Below, piece by piece: positions 43,398-51,543 of a stretch of 64,000 nt of DNA. The position numbers and the translations under genes are program-made. Within the stretch, counting starts at the first letter, position 1. Each line of letters begins with the position of its first letter. Origin of the DNA: an uncultured Bacilli bacterium (GTDB taxonomy: Bacteria; Bacillota_I; Bacilli_A; RF39; UBA660). Location: positions 1-64,000 of the forward strand of contig CAKOLH010000001.1 of NCBI GenBank assembly GCA_934096105.1. Reading direction: 5' to 3'. The notes under the pieces were generated by a model, which had not been told where the DNA came from, searched no databases, and was given only the letters and a program-made list of their open reading frames with translations.

Positions 43398-43952
43398 ATG
43401 AATAAGAAATTATTATATAGTTTATTAATAGTATTATTAATAGTAATAGTATCAGTAAGTATTACTTATGCTTGGTTATCTTGGTCTGGAGTAGTTAATA
43501 TATCAGGTACTAGTGAATGTTTTGATGTTAATTATGTTAAAGGACAAGATATAGGTAGTGATAGTAATCCTGCTAATTTTAGTTTAGCAAGTACTTATAC
43601 TGAAGGTTTATCTTCAGTAATTAAAGTTAATTTAAAAGATACTTGTACTATTAGTAATGGTACTGGGACATTATATTTAAATACTGATAGTACTACAAGT
43701 AATATATTACTTACTAGTAATGTATTAAAGTATCAAGTATTAGAAGGTACTAATGAAGTAGCAAGTGGTATAGTAAGTAGTACAGGTAATTTACCTATAT
43801 ATAATAATATAGAAATAAATAATGAAGTAAAACAGTTAACAGTATATATATGGATAGATGGTAGTTTAGTAAATAATGATAATTCTAATGATATATTATC
43901 TAGTGTATATAAAGGAAATATAAGTATGAGTATAGAAAGTGGTGATAAGTAA
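43398..43952 (+). CDS. Putative secreted surface protein (184 aa)
   Basis: The N-terminus MNKKLLYSLLIVLLIVIVSV is a signal/anchor segment, followed by SITYAWLSWSG, a pattern common to many small exported proteins of low-GC Bacillota. The rest is beta-rich with many Ser, Thr and Asn and one pair of cysteines (ECFDV; DTCTISN) that could form a disulfide. It shares the signal-region style and the late YIWIDG stretch with the next gene, so the two are probably related and arose by duplication. Function is unknown. Stop and next start overlap by one base. Confidence 0.65.
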   Translation: MNKKLLYSLLIVLLIVIVSVSITYAWLSWSGVVNISGTSECFDVNYVKGQDIGSDSNPANFSLASTYTEGLSSVIKVNLKDTCTISNGTGTLYLNTDSTTSNILLTSNVLKYQVLEGTNEVASGIVSSTGNLPIYNNIEINNEVKQLTVYIWIDGSLVNNDNSNDILSSVYKGNISMSIESGDK

Positions 43953-45715
43953 TGAAAGATAATAGAAATAATAAAGCAAAGATATATATGATATTTAGTT
44001 TAGTAGTATTAGTAATAGTAGTAATAGTAAGTGGTACTTATGCTTATTATGTATGGACTACTTCTGATAGTGATACTACAAAAATAGTTGCAGGAATAGG
44101 AGTAGCCACAGTTACCTTTGATGGAGGAAGTGATATAAGTGCTAATCTAAGACCAGTATCAGATAAAAGTAAAGGTATAGTAAAGAATATAAGTGTTAAA
44201 GGAGATACTACAGGATTAGTATTTAATATGTACTTAGATATAACTAGTATAGATACAGGATTAAAAGATGAAAGTTTTAGATATGAATTATATAAAGGAA
44301 CTACTAAAGTAAAAGAAGGTAATTTTAGTGATAGTTATTTAACTAGTAATACAGTTACTTGTACTAAAAATAATACTAATCATATAGTATTATTAACTAA
44401 TGAAAGTATATCTACATCAAAGACATCATATACATTATATATTTGGATAGACGGTGCTAATTATACTAATCCAAATACTATGATGAATAAAACATTTAGT
44501 TTTAAATTACATGCTGATGGAGAGGGAGCAGTAATGAAAGGTTATACAGCAGCAGATTATATTACTGATTTATATACTGAAGCAGCAAAAGCAACAGTAA
44601 CAAATAATAGTATTACTTATAATACAGCACCTTCAGTATCACTTATGAATGATAGATTAGGTGGTACAATTTCAATGAAAGAGGTAAAGGCTTGGGAAAC
44701 CTCTAATAACCCAACAAATAATCCATTTACTTCAGAAGAAGAATGTTTAAACTATGTTAATACTGTTTATAGAAATAATATAAATAATATTACTTGCAGT
44801 AGTGATTGGGAAAATAATGGCTTTGAAAGTGAAACTGCTTGTAATGAAGCAAAAACAGAAGAAAAAATAAAAGAAAATGTTAAAAACTTTCAACAAAAAA
44901 TGTGTTTAAATAGTGCTGGTGAGTTTCCAGACGATACTGCAGGTGGTAATATAAGATATTATGGAGCAAGTCCAGATAATTATATTTATTTTAATTGTGA
45001 GACATACCCAAATACTAATTGTGAACTATGGCGAATAGTAGGAGTATTTAATGGCAAATTGAAAATAGTAAGAAATAGCAATTTAGACGACAAGTTTTTA
45101 ATATGGGACTATGATAAAAATAATGATGGAGCCTCAACCGGAAGTGATTTTGATTGGAGTGAGGCTTCACTTCAAAAATTATTAAATGAAAAATATTACA
45201 ATGGGGCTAAATCAGGTACTATAACCTATTACAACGATGACTCTGATACAGTTACTTTAAATATGGCTAATATTGGTATTAAAAATGATTTGAATCGTTC
45301 TTTTATTTCGGAAGAAAAATGGTATCTTGGTGGAACTGCTTCTGGTGAGTATATTAATGATGTTTATACTCAAGAAAGAGGTACTATAAAGTGTGATAGT
45401 TGTGATTATGATACTATTTGGAATGGTAAAATTGCTATGTTATATGCTAGTGATATTGGTTATAGTTATGACCTCACAAACTCTTCCGATAAAACATTGA
45501 GTTCTATGTCTTCATCTGATACTTGGATAGAAAATACTTTTGGTTTTTTACTTAATTTTTCAAAAATTGGACCCCCTTTATATTTAAGTGGTTATGTTCA
45601 AACTAACTATTATTTAAGGGCACAAATGGTTTTTCCAGCTCTTTATCTAACTTCTGACATTAGTATAGTAGGAGGTACTGGAAAAAGTGATAATCCATAT
45701 CTAATTAGTAAATAA
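43952..45715 (+). CDS. Large putative surface protein with repeated-type C-terminal domain (587 aa)
   Basis: An N-terminal anchor (about residues 10-30) is followed by SGTYAYYVWTTSDSD and a beta-rich domain (about 35-200) similar in layout to the 43398 product, including LYIWIDGANYTNP. After a linker, a cysteine-containing C-terminal domain (about 325-587) has YYGASPDNYIYF, CELWRIVGVFNGKLKIVRN, WYLGGTASGE, WNGKIAMLYASDIGYSYD and PALYLTSD. I have seen this type of domain in many exported proteins of gut Bacillota but know no function. No LPXTG or sortase motif is visible. Confidence 0.65.
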   Translation: MKDNRNNKAKIYMIFSLVVLVIVVIVSGTYAYYVWTTSDSDTTKIVAGIGVATVTFDGGSDISANLRPVSDKSKGIVKNISVKGDTTGLVFNMYLDITSIDTGLKDESFRYELYKGTTKVKEGNFSDSYLTSNTVTCTKNNTNHIVLLTNESISTSKTSYTLYIWIDGANYTNPNTMMNKTFSFKLHADGEGAVMKGYTAADYITDLYTEAAKATVTNNSITYNTAPSVSLMNDRLGGTISMKEVKAWETSNNPTNNPFTSEEECLNYVNTVYRNNINNITCSSDWENNGFESETACNEAKTEEKIKENVKNFQQKMCLNSAGEFPDDTAGGNIRYYGASPDNYIYFNCETYPNTNCELWRIVGVFNGKLKIVRNSNLDDKFLIWDYDKNNDGASTGSDFDWSEASLQKLLNEKYYNGAKSGTITYYNDDSDTVTLNMANIGIKNDLNRSFISEEKWYLGGTASGEYINDVYTQERGTIKCDSCDYDTIWNGKIAMLYASDIGYSYDLTNSSDKTLSSMSSSDTWIENTFGFLLNFSKIGPPLYLSGYVQTNYYLRAQMVFPALYLTSDISIVGGTGKSDNPYLISK

Positions 45716-45730
45716 CCCCTAAATATATAT

Positions 45731-45828
45731 CTACTGCTTATATATAATAGGTATGTAGATACATTATTCTTAGACTAAGAATTAGGCTAAGAATAACACT
45801 AATAAGACTTAGAATAAGGCTTATAGTG
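45731..45828 (+). repeat. Twin-hairpin element, copy 4
   Basis: GCTTATATATAATAGGTATGTAGATA precedes hairpin 1 TTATTCTTAG/CTAAGAATAA (45764-45796) and hairpin 2 CACTAATAAG/CTTATAGTG (45797-45828, one bulge). Loops again begin AC and end GG. It sits between convergent genes. Confidence 0.75.
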
Positions 45829-45854
45829 AATATAATAAAATAAATAGGAATTAA

Positions 45855-46694
45855 TTACTTAGTTCCTATTTTATTTATTCTATAAAAGTTTATTGATGGT
45901 TTATTAAATAATCTAAAGTTTATCTTTGATTCTCCTAGTCCACTAGAAATATAGAGGTTGGTATTATTTACTTTATAATAATTATTATAGTATTTTTTAC
46001 TACCTTCAGGTAGAAATAATTTCTTTATATATGGTATATTTATTTGTCCATTATGAGAATGTCCTGCTAGTACTAGGTTTATATTATCATATTTAGAAGT
46101 TATTGTATCTATATAATCTGGTTCATGGACTAGTATTATTTTATAATTTATATCTTCATTATCAGTAAAGTAATTCATTACTTTATCTATATCTGGATTA
46201 TTACTTAGTCCTCCTATGAATAACTTGTTATTATTATTTCCATATATTATATCATAACTATTATCTAATAGAGTAAAGTTACTACTTATATATATATCTT
46301 TAATAGTATCTTCTACTTTAATATCATGTTCTCCTAGTACGGAGTATTTACCATATTTACTTTTAATACTAGTAAGTAATTCTTTTAAATTACTTATATC
46401 TTTATCATTAGGTTTATAGTCTTTATCTATTAAATCTCCGGTAAATACTACAATATCTGGATTTAATAGATTTATTTCTTCTATTATACTTTGAGTAGTT
46501 TCTTTATTTGTTATTCTAAGATAATGTAAATCACTAAAGTGAACTATTTTTAGTCCATCAAAACTATCATCAATAGTGGTTTCAATTGGGTATTCTTTGG
46601 TTATTAATCCTCTTGTACCTCCATATCTAGCATATATTATGAGTAATGATAGTATTAATATTATTATTAATAAGAATCTTATTAGCTTTTTCAT
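45855..46694 (-). CDS. Metallophosphoesterase, membrane-anchored (YaeI/YkuE-like)
   Basis: 279 residues. An N-terminal hydrophobic segment (about 5-23) includes ARYGG, then the calcineurin-like motifs DLHYLR, VVFTGDLID, LGEHDIK, LVHEPDYID and LAGHSHNGQ. The usual GNHD metal ligand is GEHD here, an Asn-to-Glu change. The family hydrolyses phosphoesters, some of them in lipids, at the membrane surface. The start overlaps the stop of the CPBP gene upstream (ATGA), so they form a two-gene operon. Confidence 0.87.
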   Translation of the reverse strand: MKKLIRFLLIIILILSLLIIYARYGGTRGLITKEYPIETTIDDSFDGLKIVHFSDLHYLRITNKETTQSIIEEINLLNPDIVVFTGDLIDKDYKPNDKDISNLKELLTSIKSKYGKYSVLGEHDIKVEDTIKDIYISSNFTLLDNSYDIIYGNNNNKLFIGGLSNNPDIDKVMNYFTDNEDINYKIILVHEPDYIDTITSKYDNINLVLAGHSHNGQINIPYIKKLFLPEGSKKYYNNYYKVNNTNLYISSGLGESKINFRLFNKPSINFYRINKIGTK

Positions 46695-47371
46695 AATGAT
46701 GCTCCTAGTAAGACTAGTAATGATGCTAGAAGATTATGGATACTATGCATAGTAATTGATGAGAAGATATTATCTGTCTTATAATATAATAGGGCAAAGG
46801 CTATACCTAAGGCTGAATATGGTATTAAATATATGATATCACTAAATGTTTCTATATAACTAGCAACATGTAATGAACCAAATATTAGACCACTCATGAT
46901 AACAAATACCCATTTACTTGGAAATATTTCTTTAAAACTTTTTCTAAATGTTAATTCTTCATTAATTGGAGCACATATAGCGGCATCAAATGTCATAAGT
47001 AGTGGTAATGTTATTAGATAATTTCTTACTGTTTCTTCATTACCCGCTAATTGTTTATTTAGAACAAAGGTTATGAATAGATTACTTATGTACATTACTG
47101 CAAGACCTGCTAACCAATATTTAAATGATACTTCAAAGTTATTTTTAAAGTTTTTGAAATAGGATTTTAAATCTTTAAAGAAATCTTTTCTATATATTGT
47201 AATTAATATTATACTTAGTGTTAAACTTGATATGGTATAATAGATTACATAATCTTTACTAGTTATGTTATTTATATCTACATTAAATACTATAAATATT
47301 ACTGATGGCCATAGGAGCATTAATATTAGTACTCCTGTACTTTTTAATATGTTTAATAATTTTTGTTTCAT
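46691..47371 (-). CDS. CPBP family intramembrane protease (CAAX-type)
   Basis: ATG 47371 is used because GAAGGTG, which contains the upstream GTG candidate (47381-47383), is the ribosome site. A 226-residue protein with six or so TM segments and the three CPBP motifs: NEELTFR (EExxxR), FGSLHVA and the late HSIHN. CPBP proteases act within the membrane. Several in Bacillota are bacteriocin self-immunity proteins. This one is about 4-7 kb from the bacteriocin-like genes and on the other strand, so an immunity link is only a possibility. Confidence 0.87.
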   Translation of the reverse strand: MKQKLLNILKSTGVLILMLLWPSVIFIVFNVDINNITSKDYVIYYTISSLTLSIILITIYRKDFFKDLKSYFKNFKNNFEVSFKYWLAGLAVMYISNLFITFVLNKQLAGNEETVRNYLITLPLLMTFDAAICAPINEELTFRKSFKEIFPSKWVFVIMSGLIFGSLHVASYIETFSDIIYLIPYSALGIAFALLYYKTDNIFSSITMHSIHNLLASLLVLLGASL

Positions 47372-47477
47372 TTTTATTATCACCTTCTTCTATATTATAA
47401 CAATTATTTTTGAATTAATCTATATTATGTAGATTTTTTCTCTTTAATTTGATAAAATATATCTACTGGAGGTTATT

Positions 47478-47981
47478 ATGGAATATATTGATAAACAAAG
47501 AAAAGATTATTTATCTTGGGATGAATTTTTTATGGGAGTGGCTATTTTGGCTTCTGAAAGAAGCAAGGATCCTAATACACAAGTTGGTGCTTGTATAGTA
47601 AGTGCGGATAATAGAATATTGTCTGTTGGGTACAATGGTACTCCTAATGGGTATGAAGATAGATTTTTCCCTTGGGATAGAGAAGGTGATGAACTTAATA
47701 CTAAGTATATGTATGTTGTTCACGCTGAGAGAAATGCTATCCTTAATTATAGGGGTAATATAAAGGATTTTGAAAGAGCTAAGTTATATGTTACTTTGTT
47801 TCCCTGCAACGAATGTGCTAAAGAAGTAATACAAGTAGGGATAAAGGATATTATTTATTTGGATGATAAGTATGCAAGAAGTAATGGAGTAATGGCTGCG
47901 AAGAGAATGCTTGATGTATGTGATGTTAATTATTCAAAATTAGAACTTGATAAAAGTAAAATAAAGGTGTTAGAAAAATAA
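47478..47981 (+). CDS. Deoxycytidylate deaminase
   Basis: A 167-residue enzyme with WDEFFMGVAILASERSKDP, TQVGACIVSADNRILSVGYNGTP, the HAE motif in VVHAERNAI and the second zinc site FPCNECAKEVIQ. Residues and length match dCMP deaminases (ComEB-like), which make dUMP for thymidylate synthesis. It is monocistronic; ACTGGAGGTTATT precedes the start. A second family member is encoded at 38892 on the opposite strand. Confidence 0.92.
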   Translation: MEYIDKQRKDYLSWDEFFMGVAILASERSKDPNTQVGACIVSADNRILSVGYNGTPNGYEDRFFPWDREGDELNTKYMYVVHAERNAILNYRGNIKDFERAKLYVTLFPCNECAKEVIQVGIKDIIYLDDKYARSNGVMAAKRMLDVCDVNYSKLELDKSKIKVLEK

Positions 47982-48033
47982 GATTCGACATCTTTTTTAT
48001 TTTTTATTTCATATAATTAAAATGAGGTGAAAA

Positions 48034-48984
48034 ATGAAGAAGGTTTATTTGGGCATTGATATTGGTAGTATATCTACTAAAGGAGTTATTATTGATGAAG
48101 ATAATAAGATACTAGCTAGTTCTTATTTGTATACGGAAGGTAGTCCTATTACTGCGAGTAAAAGGGTAGTTAGAGAACTTAAAAGTAAGATTAATCTTAA
48201 TGAATATAAAGTGGTTGGAGTTGGCACTACAGGATCGGCGAGAAAACTTATTGGAACTATACTTGGGGCTAATGTTATTAAGAATGAGATTACTGCTCAT
48301 GCTATTGGAACAATGAGTATTTATCCTGAGGTTAGAACGATATTTGAAATAGGAGGACAGGATTCTAAAATTATTCTTATTGATAATGGTATTGTTACTG
48401 ATTATGCTATGAATACTTTATGTGCTGCTGGTACTGGATCTTTTTTATCTAGTCAGGCTAAGAGACTTGGTATTCCGATAGAGGAGTTTGGTAATATTGC
48501 CATTACTAGTAAGAAACCGACAAAGATAGCTGCTAGATGTACTGTTTTTGCAGAATCGGATTTGGTTCATAAATCACAAATGGGACATAAAAAAGAAGAT
48601 ATAATAGCGGGTCTTTGTTATGCTATTGTTAATAATTATTTGAATAATGTTGGTAAAGGTAAAAAGATAGTGGCTCCAATTGTATTTCAAGGCGGGGTAT
48701 CAAAAAATATTGGGGTAGTAAAGGCTTTTGAGGATATTACTGGGGAGAAGATTTATGTAGATAATAATTCCCATTTAATGGGTGCTCTAGGAGTGGCTAT
48801 CCTATCTAAGAAACAGAAGGAAATTGAGTTTTCTTTTGATATTGAAGATGTTATTTATGAGACTAAAGGTACAGAGTGTAGAGGCTGCTCTAACAACTGT
48901 GAAATAATTGAGGTACTAAGGGATAAAAGAATAATAGATGCATGGGGTAATAGGTGCCCTAAAGGAGAACTTGTTCACAAATAG
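48034..48984 (+). CDS. CoA-dehydratase activase-type ATPase (BadF/BadG/BcrA/BcrD family)
   Basis: A 316-residue ASKHA-fold ATPase: GIDIGSISTKGVIID at the N-terminus, GVGTTGSARKL, IFEIGGQDSKII, CAAGTGSFLSSQAKRL with the conserved cluster-ligand Cys, and RCTVFAESDLVH. The C-terminal 50 residues add CRGCSNNC and NRCPKGE, so more cysteines are available than in the minimal activase. Partners normally are 2-hydroxyacyl-CoA dehydratase subunits, but none is encoded nearby. A free-standing reducing ATPase for another enzyme is possible. Confidence 0.87.
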   Translation: MKKVYLGIDIGSISTKGVIIDEDNKILASSYLYTEGSPITASKRVVRELKSKINLNEYKVVGVGTTGSARKLIGTILGANVIKNEITAHAIGTMSIYPEVRTIFEIGGQDSKIILIDNGIVTDYAMNTLCAAGTGSFLSSQAKRLGIPIEEFGNIAITSKKPTKIAARCTVFAESDLVHKSQMGHKKEDIIAGLCYAIVNNYLNNVGKGKKIVAPIVFQGGVSKNIGVVKAFEDITGEKIYVDNNSHLMGALGVAILSKKQKEIEFSFDIEDVIYETKGTECRGCSNNCEIIEVLRDKRIIDAWGNRCPKGELVHK

Positions 48985-49020
48985 GTATAGATATCATATT
49001 ATATATGGGAGGACTTAATT

Positions 49021-49458
49021 ATGTATGGTATTTATAAAATACAAAATGGTGATACTCTGGATAGTTTAGCGAAAAGGTATGGAGTATCACCTGAGATATT
49101 AAAAAACTTAAATCAAAATAGTAACTTTGCAGTAGGGAGTAATATTATTGTTCCTACGATGAATGAGTATTTTGAAATTTATACTATTGAAAAGGGAGAT
49201 AATTTATATAATATTGCAAGAAAATATAATACTGATTATAATTTATTAGCATTACTTAATGGTATTAATGTAGATGATTATATTTATCCTAATACGACTA
49301 TATTAGTACCTAAGAGAGATGTTAAGTATTATATAACTAAGGATAATGATACTTTACTTTTGGTTAATAGATTACTTGGTGGTAATATTAATAAATTACT
49401 TAGTCAAAATAATAATATTTATTTAGAAGAAGGTCAATTGATTGTATATAAAGATTAA
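49021..49458 (+). CDS. LysM repeat protein without signal peptide
   Basis: 145 residues made almost wholly of LysM repeats: residues 4-45 (YKIQNGDTLDSLAKRYGVS), 52-97 (YTIEKGDNLYNIARKYN) and a weaker third at about 101-143. No export signal is present, and the first repeat begins at residue 4. In spore formers, cytoplasmic LysM proteins such as SafA localise to the forespore coat. With spo0A nearby in the genome, that is a possible role, not a demonstrated one. It ends at a perfect GAAA-loop terminator. Confidence 0.8.
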   Translation: MYGIYKIQNGDTLDSLAKRYGVSPEILKNLNQNSNFAVGSNIIVPTMNEYFEIYTIEKGDNLYNIARKYNTDYNLLALLNGINVDDYIYPNTTILVPKRDVKYYITKDNDTLLLVNRLLGGNINKLLSQNNNIYLEEGQLIVYKD

Positions 49459-49484
49459 AACTATAAGAAATTATAGTTTTTATT
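49457..49484 (+). terminator. Terminator after the LysM gene
   Basis: AAAACTATAA-GAAA-TTATAGTTTT, 10-bp perfect stem with GAAA tetraloop and following T residues. Confidence 0.85.
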
Positions 49485-49514
49485 GTTTAATGGATATAAA
49501 AAAATAGTCAATAA

Positions 49515-49542
49515 TTGACTATTACTTAAACTAGCATATAAT
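49515..49542 (+). promoter_or_regulatory. Toxin promoter, module B
   Basis: TTGACT, 16-bp spacer (with TTAAACTAGCA as in module A), TATAAT. Confidence 0.6.
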
Positions 49543-49609
49543 GCTGGTTTTAATTAGTACCTATGGATATTTTTTTGATTTTCTATTATCAGAAGAAAGG
49601 AGTAATGAC

Positions 49610-49654
49610 ATGCTGAAAAAACTATCTGTAAAGAGGGTTAGTAAATGGAATTAG
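49610..49654 (+). CDS. Leader peptide of toxin module B (14 aa)
   Basis: ATG 49610, behind AAAGGAG, begins MLKKLSVKRVSKWN. It overlaps the toxin start in another frame (toxin ATG at 49645). The first eight codons are identical in module C. Confidence 0.45.
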   Translation: MLKKLSVKRVSKWN

Positions 49655-49722
49655 TTATAGCGTATGCTTTAACTATTCTTGTTACCATAGCAGTAATAGT
49701 GCTAGGTAGCCATAGAAAATAG
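49645..49722 (+). CDS. Candidate type I toxin peptide B (25 aa, hydrophobic)
   Basis: It encodes MELVIAYALTILVTIAVIVL plus GSHRK, one residue different from module A. One membrane-spanning helix is predicted with a basic end. The ribosome site AAAGAGGGTT lies within the leader peptide frame. Unlike A and C, the 5' end of the transcript lacks GGTGTTCTCT, so the long-range 5'-3' pairing seen in them is not available here. Confidence 0.68.
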   Translation: MELVIAYALTILVTIAVIVLGSHRK

Positions 49723-49725
49723 ATT

Positions 49726-49829
49726 AAAAAAATCAGAGCGCCTCAGTGGGTCGTTCTGATAACTTAAGTTTGAAGAGAACACCTCGCAAATAGATGTTAG
49801 CCATTTTATTATGGCTAATTTCTCCTTCT
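49726..49829 (-). ncRNA. Candidate antisense antitoxin RNA, module B
   Basis: A minus-strand promoter TTGCAT-N17-TATAAT (49864 to 49836) would start a transcript of about 104 nt ending at a hairpin ATCAGAACG/CGCTCTGAT with T7 (49726-49760). It is antisense to the toxin 3' untranslated region and ends just after the toxin stop codon. The layout is the same as for modules A and C. Confidence 0.62.
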
Positions 49830-49976
49830 GTATACATTATATGTTATTTTAATAAAAAATGCAATAGATATGGTTAAAAATGTATATTATCGTACAAATG
49901 TTTTGCACCTTAAAATCTTGTAAAACCTTTGTTTATAAGGCTTTATAAAGATATTAAAAAAATAGTCATATTTTGC

Positions 49977-50006
49977 TTGACTACGATATTCAAATTAGTA
50001 TATAAT
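49977..50006 (+). promoter_or_regulatory. Toxin promoter, module C
   Basis: TTGACT, 18-bp spacer, TATAAT, then GTTGGCGTGGTTAATACTTATGG shared with module A. Confidence 0.65.
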
Positions 50007-50071
50007 GTTGGCGTGGTTAATACTTATGGTGTTCTCTCCAATTTTCTGTTATGGAAGAAAGGGGTGATGAT

Positions 50072-50179
50072 ATGCTGAAAAAACTATCTGTAAAGGGGGT
50101 TTTAGTAAGTGGAATTAGTTCTTGCTTTTGCATGGACTACTCTAATTGTACTGTTTTTAATAGACAGTTGCAATCGTAG
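50072..50179 (+). CDS. Overlapping leader reading frame, toxin module C (35 aa)
   Basis: ATG 50072 behind AAAGGGGTGA gives MLKKLSVKGVLVSGISS and continues to 50179, overlapping nearly all of the toxin frame in another register. The loss of the early stop present in module B is probably neutral drift; only the first part is likely to matter for coupling. Confidence 0.35.
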   Translation: MLKKLSVKGVLVSGISSCFCMDYSNCTVFNRQLQS

Positions 50180-50183
50180 ATAG
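50109..50183 (+). CDS. Candidate type I toxin peptide C (24 aa, GTG start)
   Basis: GTG 50109 behind AAAGGGGG encodes (M)ELVLAFAWTTLIVLFLID followed by SCNRR. It keeps the ELV(I/L)A(Y/F)A start, a single hydrophobic helix and a basic C-terminus, but the rest has diverged from A and B. It looks like an independent paralogue with its own antisense RNA. Confidence 0.62.
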   Translation: MELVLAFAWTTLIVLFLIDSCNRR

Positions 50184-50282
50184 AAAAAGGGCACCCAGGG
50201 GGTGCTCTATACCAAAATATAGAGAGAAACACCTTACTAAAATAGGTGTTAACCATTTTTATTATGGTTATTTTCTCTTCAT
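50184..50282 (-). ncRNA. Candidate antisense antitoxin RNA, module C
   Basis: Minus-strand promoter TTGATT-N17-TATAAT (50317 to 50289). The transcript of about 100 nt ends at AGAGCACCC/GGGTGCCCT with T5 (50184-50208). The toxin mRNA terminator AACACCT/AGGTGTT (50228-50250) lies inside the antisense region. Confidence 0.62.
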
Positions 50283-50326
50283 ATATACATTATATGCTAT
50301 TTTTAATAAAAAATCAATAATATTTA

Positions 50327-50383
50327 CAAATTATAGACTACTTGGAGGCTATAATTTGCCAAGAAAGACTTTGGCTTTCTTGG
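50327..50383 (+). repeat. Twin-hairpin element, copy 5 (hairpins only)
   Basis: CAAATTATAG/CTATAATTTG (50327-50358) followed directly by CCAAGAAAG/CTTTCTTGG (50359-50383). Loops begin AC and end GG. The promoter-like upstream part of other copies is not recognisable here. Confidence 0.7.
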
Positions 50384-50395
50384 AAAGGAAAAGTA

Positions 50396-50424
50396 TTGAT
50401 ATAATTATAGTTTTATTGTATAAT
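50396..50424 (+). promoter_or_regulatory. Promoter for the 360-aa membrane protein
   Basis: TTGATA, 17-bp spacer, TATAAT. Confidence 0.6.
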
Positions 50425-50449
50425 TTTATTATGATAGGAGGATTTGAAT

Positions 50450-51532
50450 ATGATACTTAGAAGGCCTTATGCTTTTTTAATAAAACATTTTAGATTAATA
50501 CATTTAATATTATTTACTCTACTGGCAATTATTACATATAATGCTAGTACAGTACTTAATTTCTTTAAAGACTATATAATCAATAATGGAAATATGGAGA
50601 TATTATCTTCTAATTATATTAATGTATTTATATATATTGCTCCAATTATTATTATTGGTTTATCTATTTTGATATTTTATCTTATGAAATATAAAGATAA
50701 ACCTAGGTTATATTATATTATTTTAATTATAGTTAGTATACTTTGTACGGGAGTATATACTTATTTATATTTAAATATTAGGTCTTTAGAAACTACTACT
50801 GTTAGTGCTAGAATAATTAGATTATATAGAGATATAGCAAGGTCTAATTTTTATGTATTATTTGTTATGTGTATACCTACTTTAATAAGAGGACTTGGAT
50901 TTGATATTAAGAAGTTTAATTTTAGTAAGGATTTAAAAGAATTAAATCTAAGTGAAGAAGATGGTGCTGAAGTAGAAGTTAGTATTGATGTATCTAGTAA
51001 TGGTCTAAAGAGAACTGGTAGAAGAACTCTTAGAGAACTTAAGTATTATTATGTAGAAAATAAATTTTTTATTAATATAATTCTTGGTACTTTAATACTT
51101 ATTTTAATTATGGTATTTCCTTTTAATAAATATGTTGTTAATAGAAATTTAAAAGAAGGTGAAGTACTTGGTACTAGTGCATTTAATATAAAGGTTACTG
51201 ATAGTTATCTGACTGATAGAAAGAGAATTAGTAAAGATAATAGTTATGTAATACTTAAAGTTAGTGTAATTGGTAAGGTAAATAAATATTCTTTGGATTT
51301 AGACCATTTTGTTTTAGAGGGTAAGAATAATAAATATGTTCCAAGTCAGAAGTTTTATTTATATTTTAATGATATTGGAACAGGATATAGAAATAATATA
51401 TTAGATACTACTAGTTATAAAGATTATATTTTAGTATTTAATATAAATAATATTGATAAAGATTCTAACTTTATATTTAGGTATGTAGATAATGATAGGG
51501 GTATTAAATTATCTCCTGAAGTAATTTATTAA
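50450..51532 (+). CDS. Membrane protein with C-terminal extracytoplasmic domain (unknown)
   Basis: ATG 50450 follows TAGGAGGA; the TTG at 50444 is rejected. The 360-residue protein has four TM helices (about 15-38, 55-80, 87-108, 125-145). A cytoplasmic segment has LSEEDGAEVEVSIDVSS, and a fifth TM (about 208-228) precedes a beta-rich domain of 130 residues (LGTSAFNIKVTDSYLTDRK; YVILKVSVIGK). The latter resembles the DUF4352-type fold in pattern only. It precedes the bacteriocin exporter but has its own promoter and terminator. A sensor or immunity function is conceivable but unproven. Confidence 0.6.
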   Translation: MILRRPYAFLIKHFRLIHLILFTLLAIITYNASTVLNFFKDYIINNGNMEILSSNYINVFIYIAPIIIIGLSILIFYLMKYKDKPRLYYIILIIVSILCTGVYTYLYLNIRSLETTTVSARIIRLYRDIARSNFYVLFVMCIPTLIRGLGFDIKKFNFSKDLKELNLSEEDGAEVEVSIDVSSNGLKRTGRRTLRELKYYYVENKFFINIILGTLILILIMVFPFNKYVVNRNLKEGEVLGTSAFNIKVTDSYLTDRKRISKDNSYVILKVSVIGKVNKYSLDLDHFVLEGKNNKYVPSQKFYLYFNDIGTGYRNNILDTTSYKDYILVFNINNIDKDSNFIFRYVDNDRGIKLSPEVIY

Positions 51533-51543
51533 ATTGGTTTATA

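Noticed and set aside
47984..47990. Second TTCGACA (0A box) before the activase gene
   Set aside because: It forms the loop of a small hairpin AGA/TCT at the end of the deaminase gene, no promoter follows at a suitable distance, and a 7-bp match can occur by chance.
49910..49957. Possible seventh twin-hairpin remnant (around TTTATAAGGCTTTATAAAG)
   Set aside because: Only one palindrome and one GGCT are visible, without the paired AGAC or a second hairpin.
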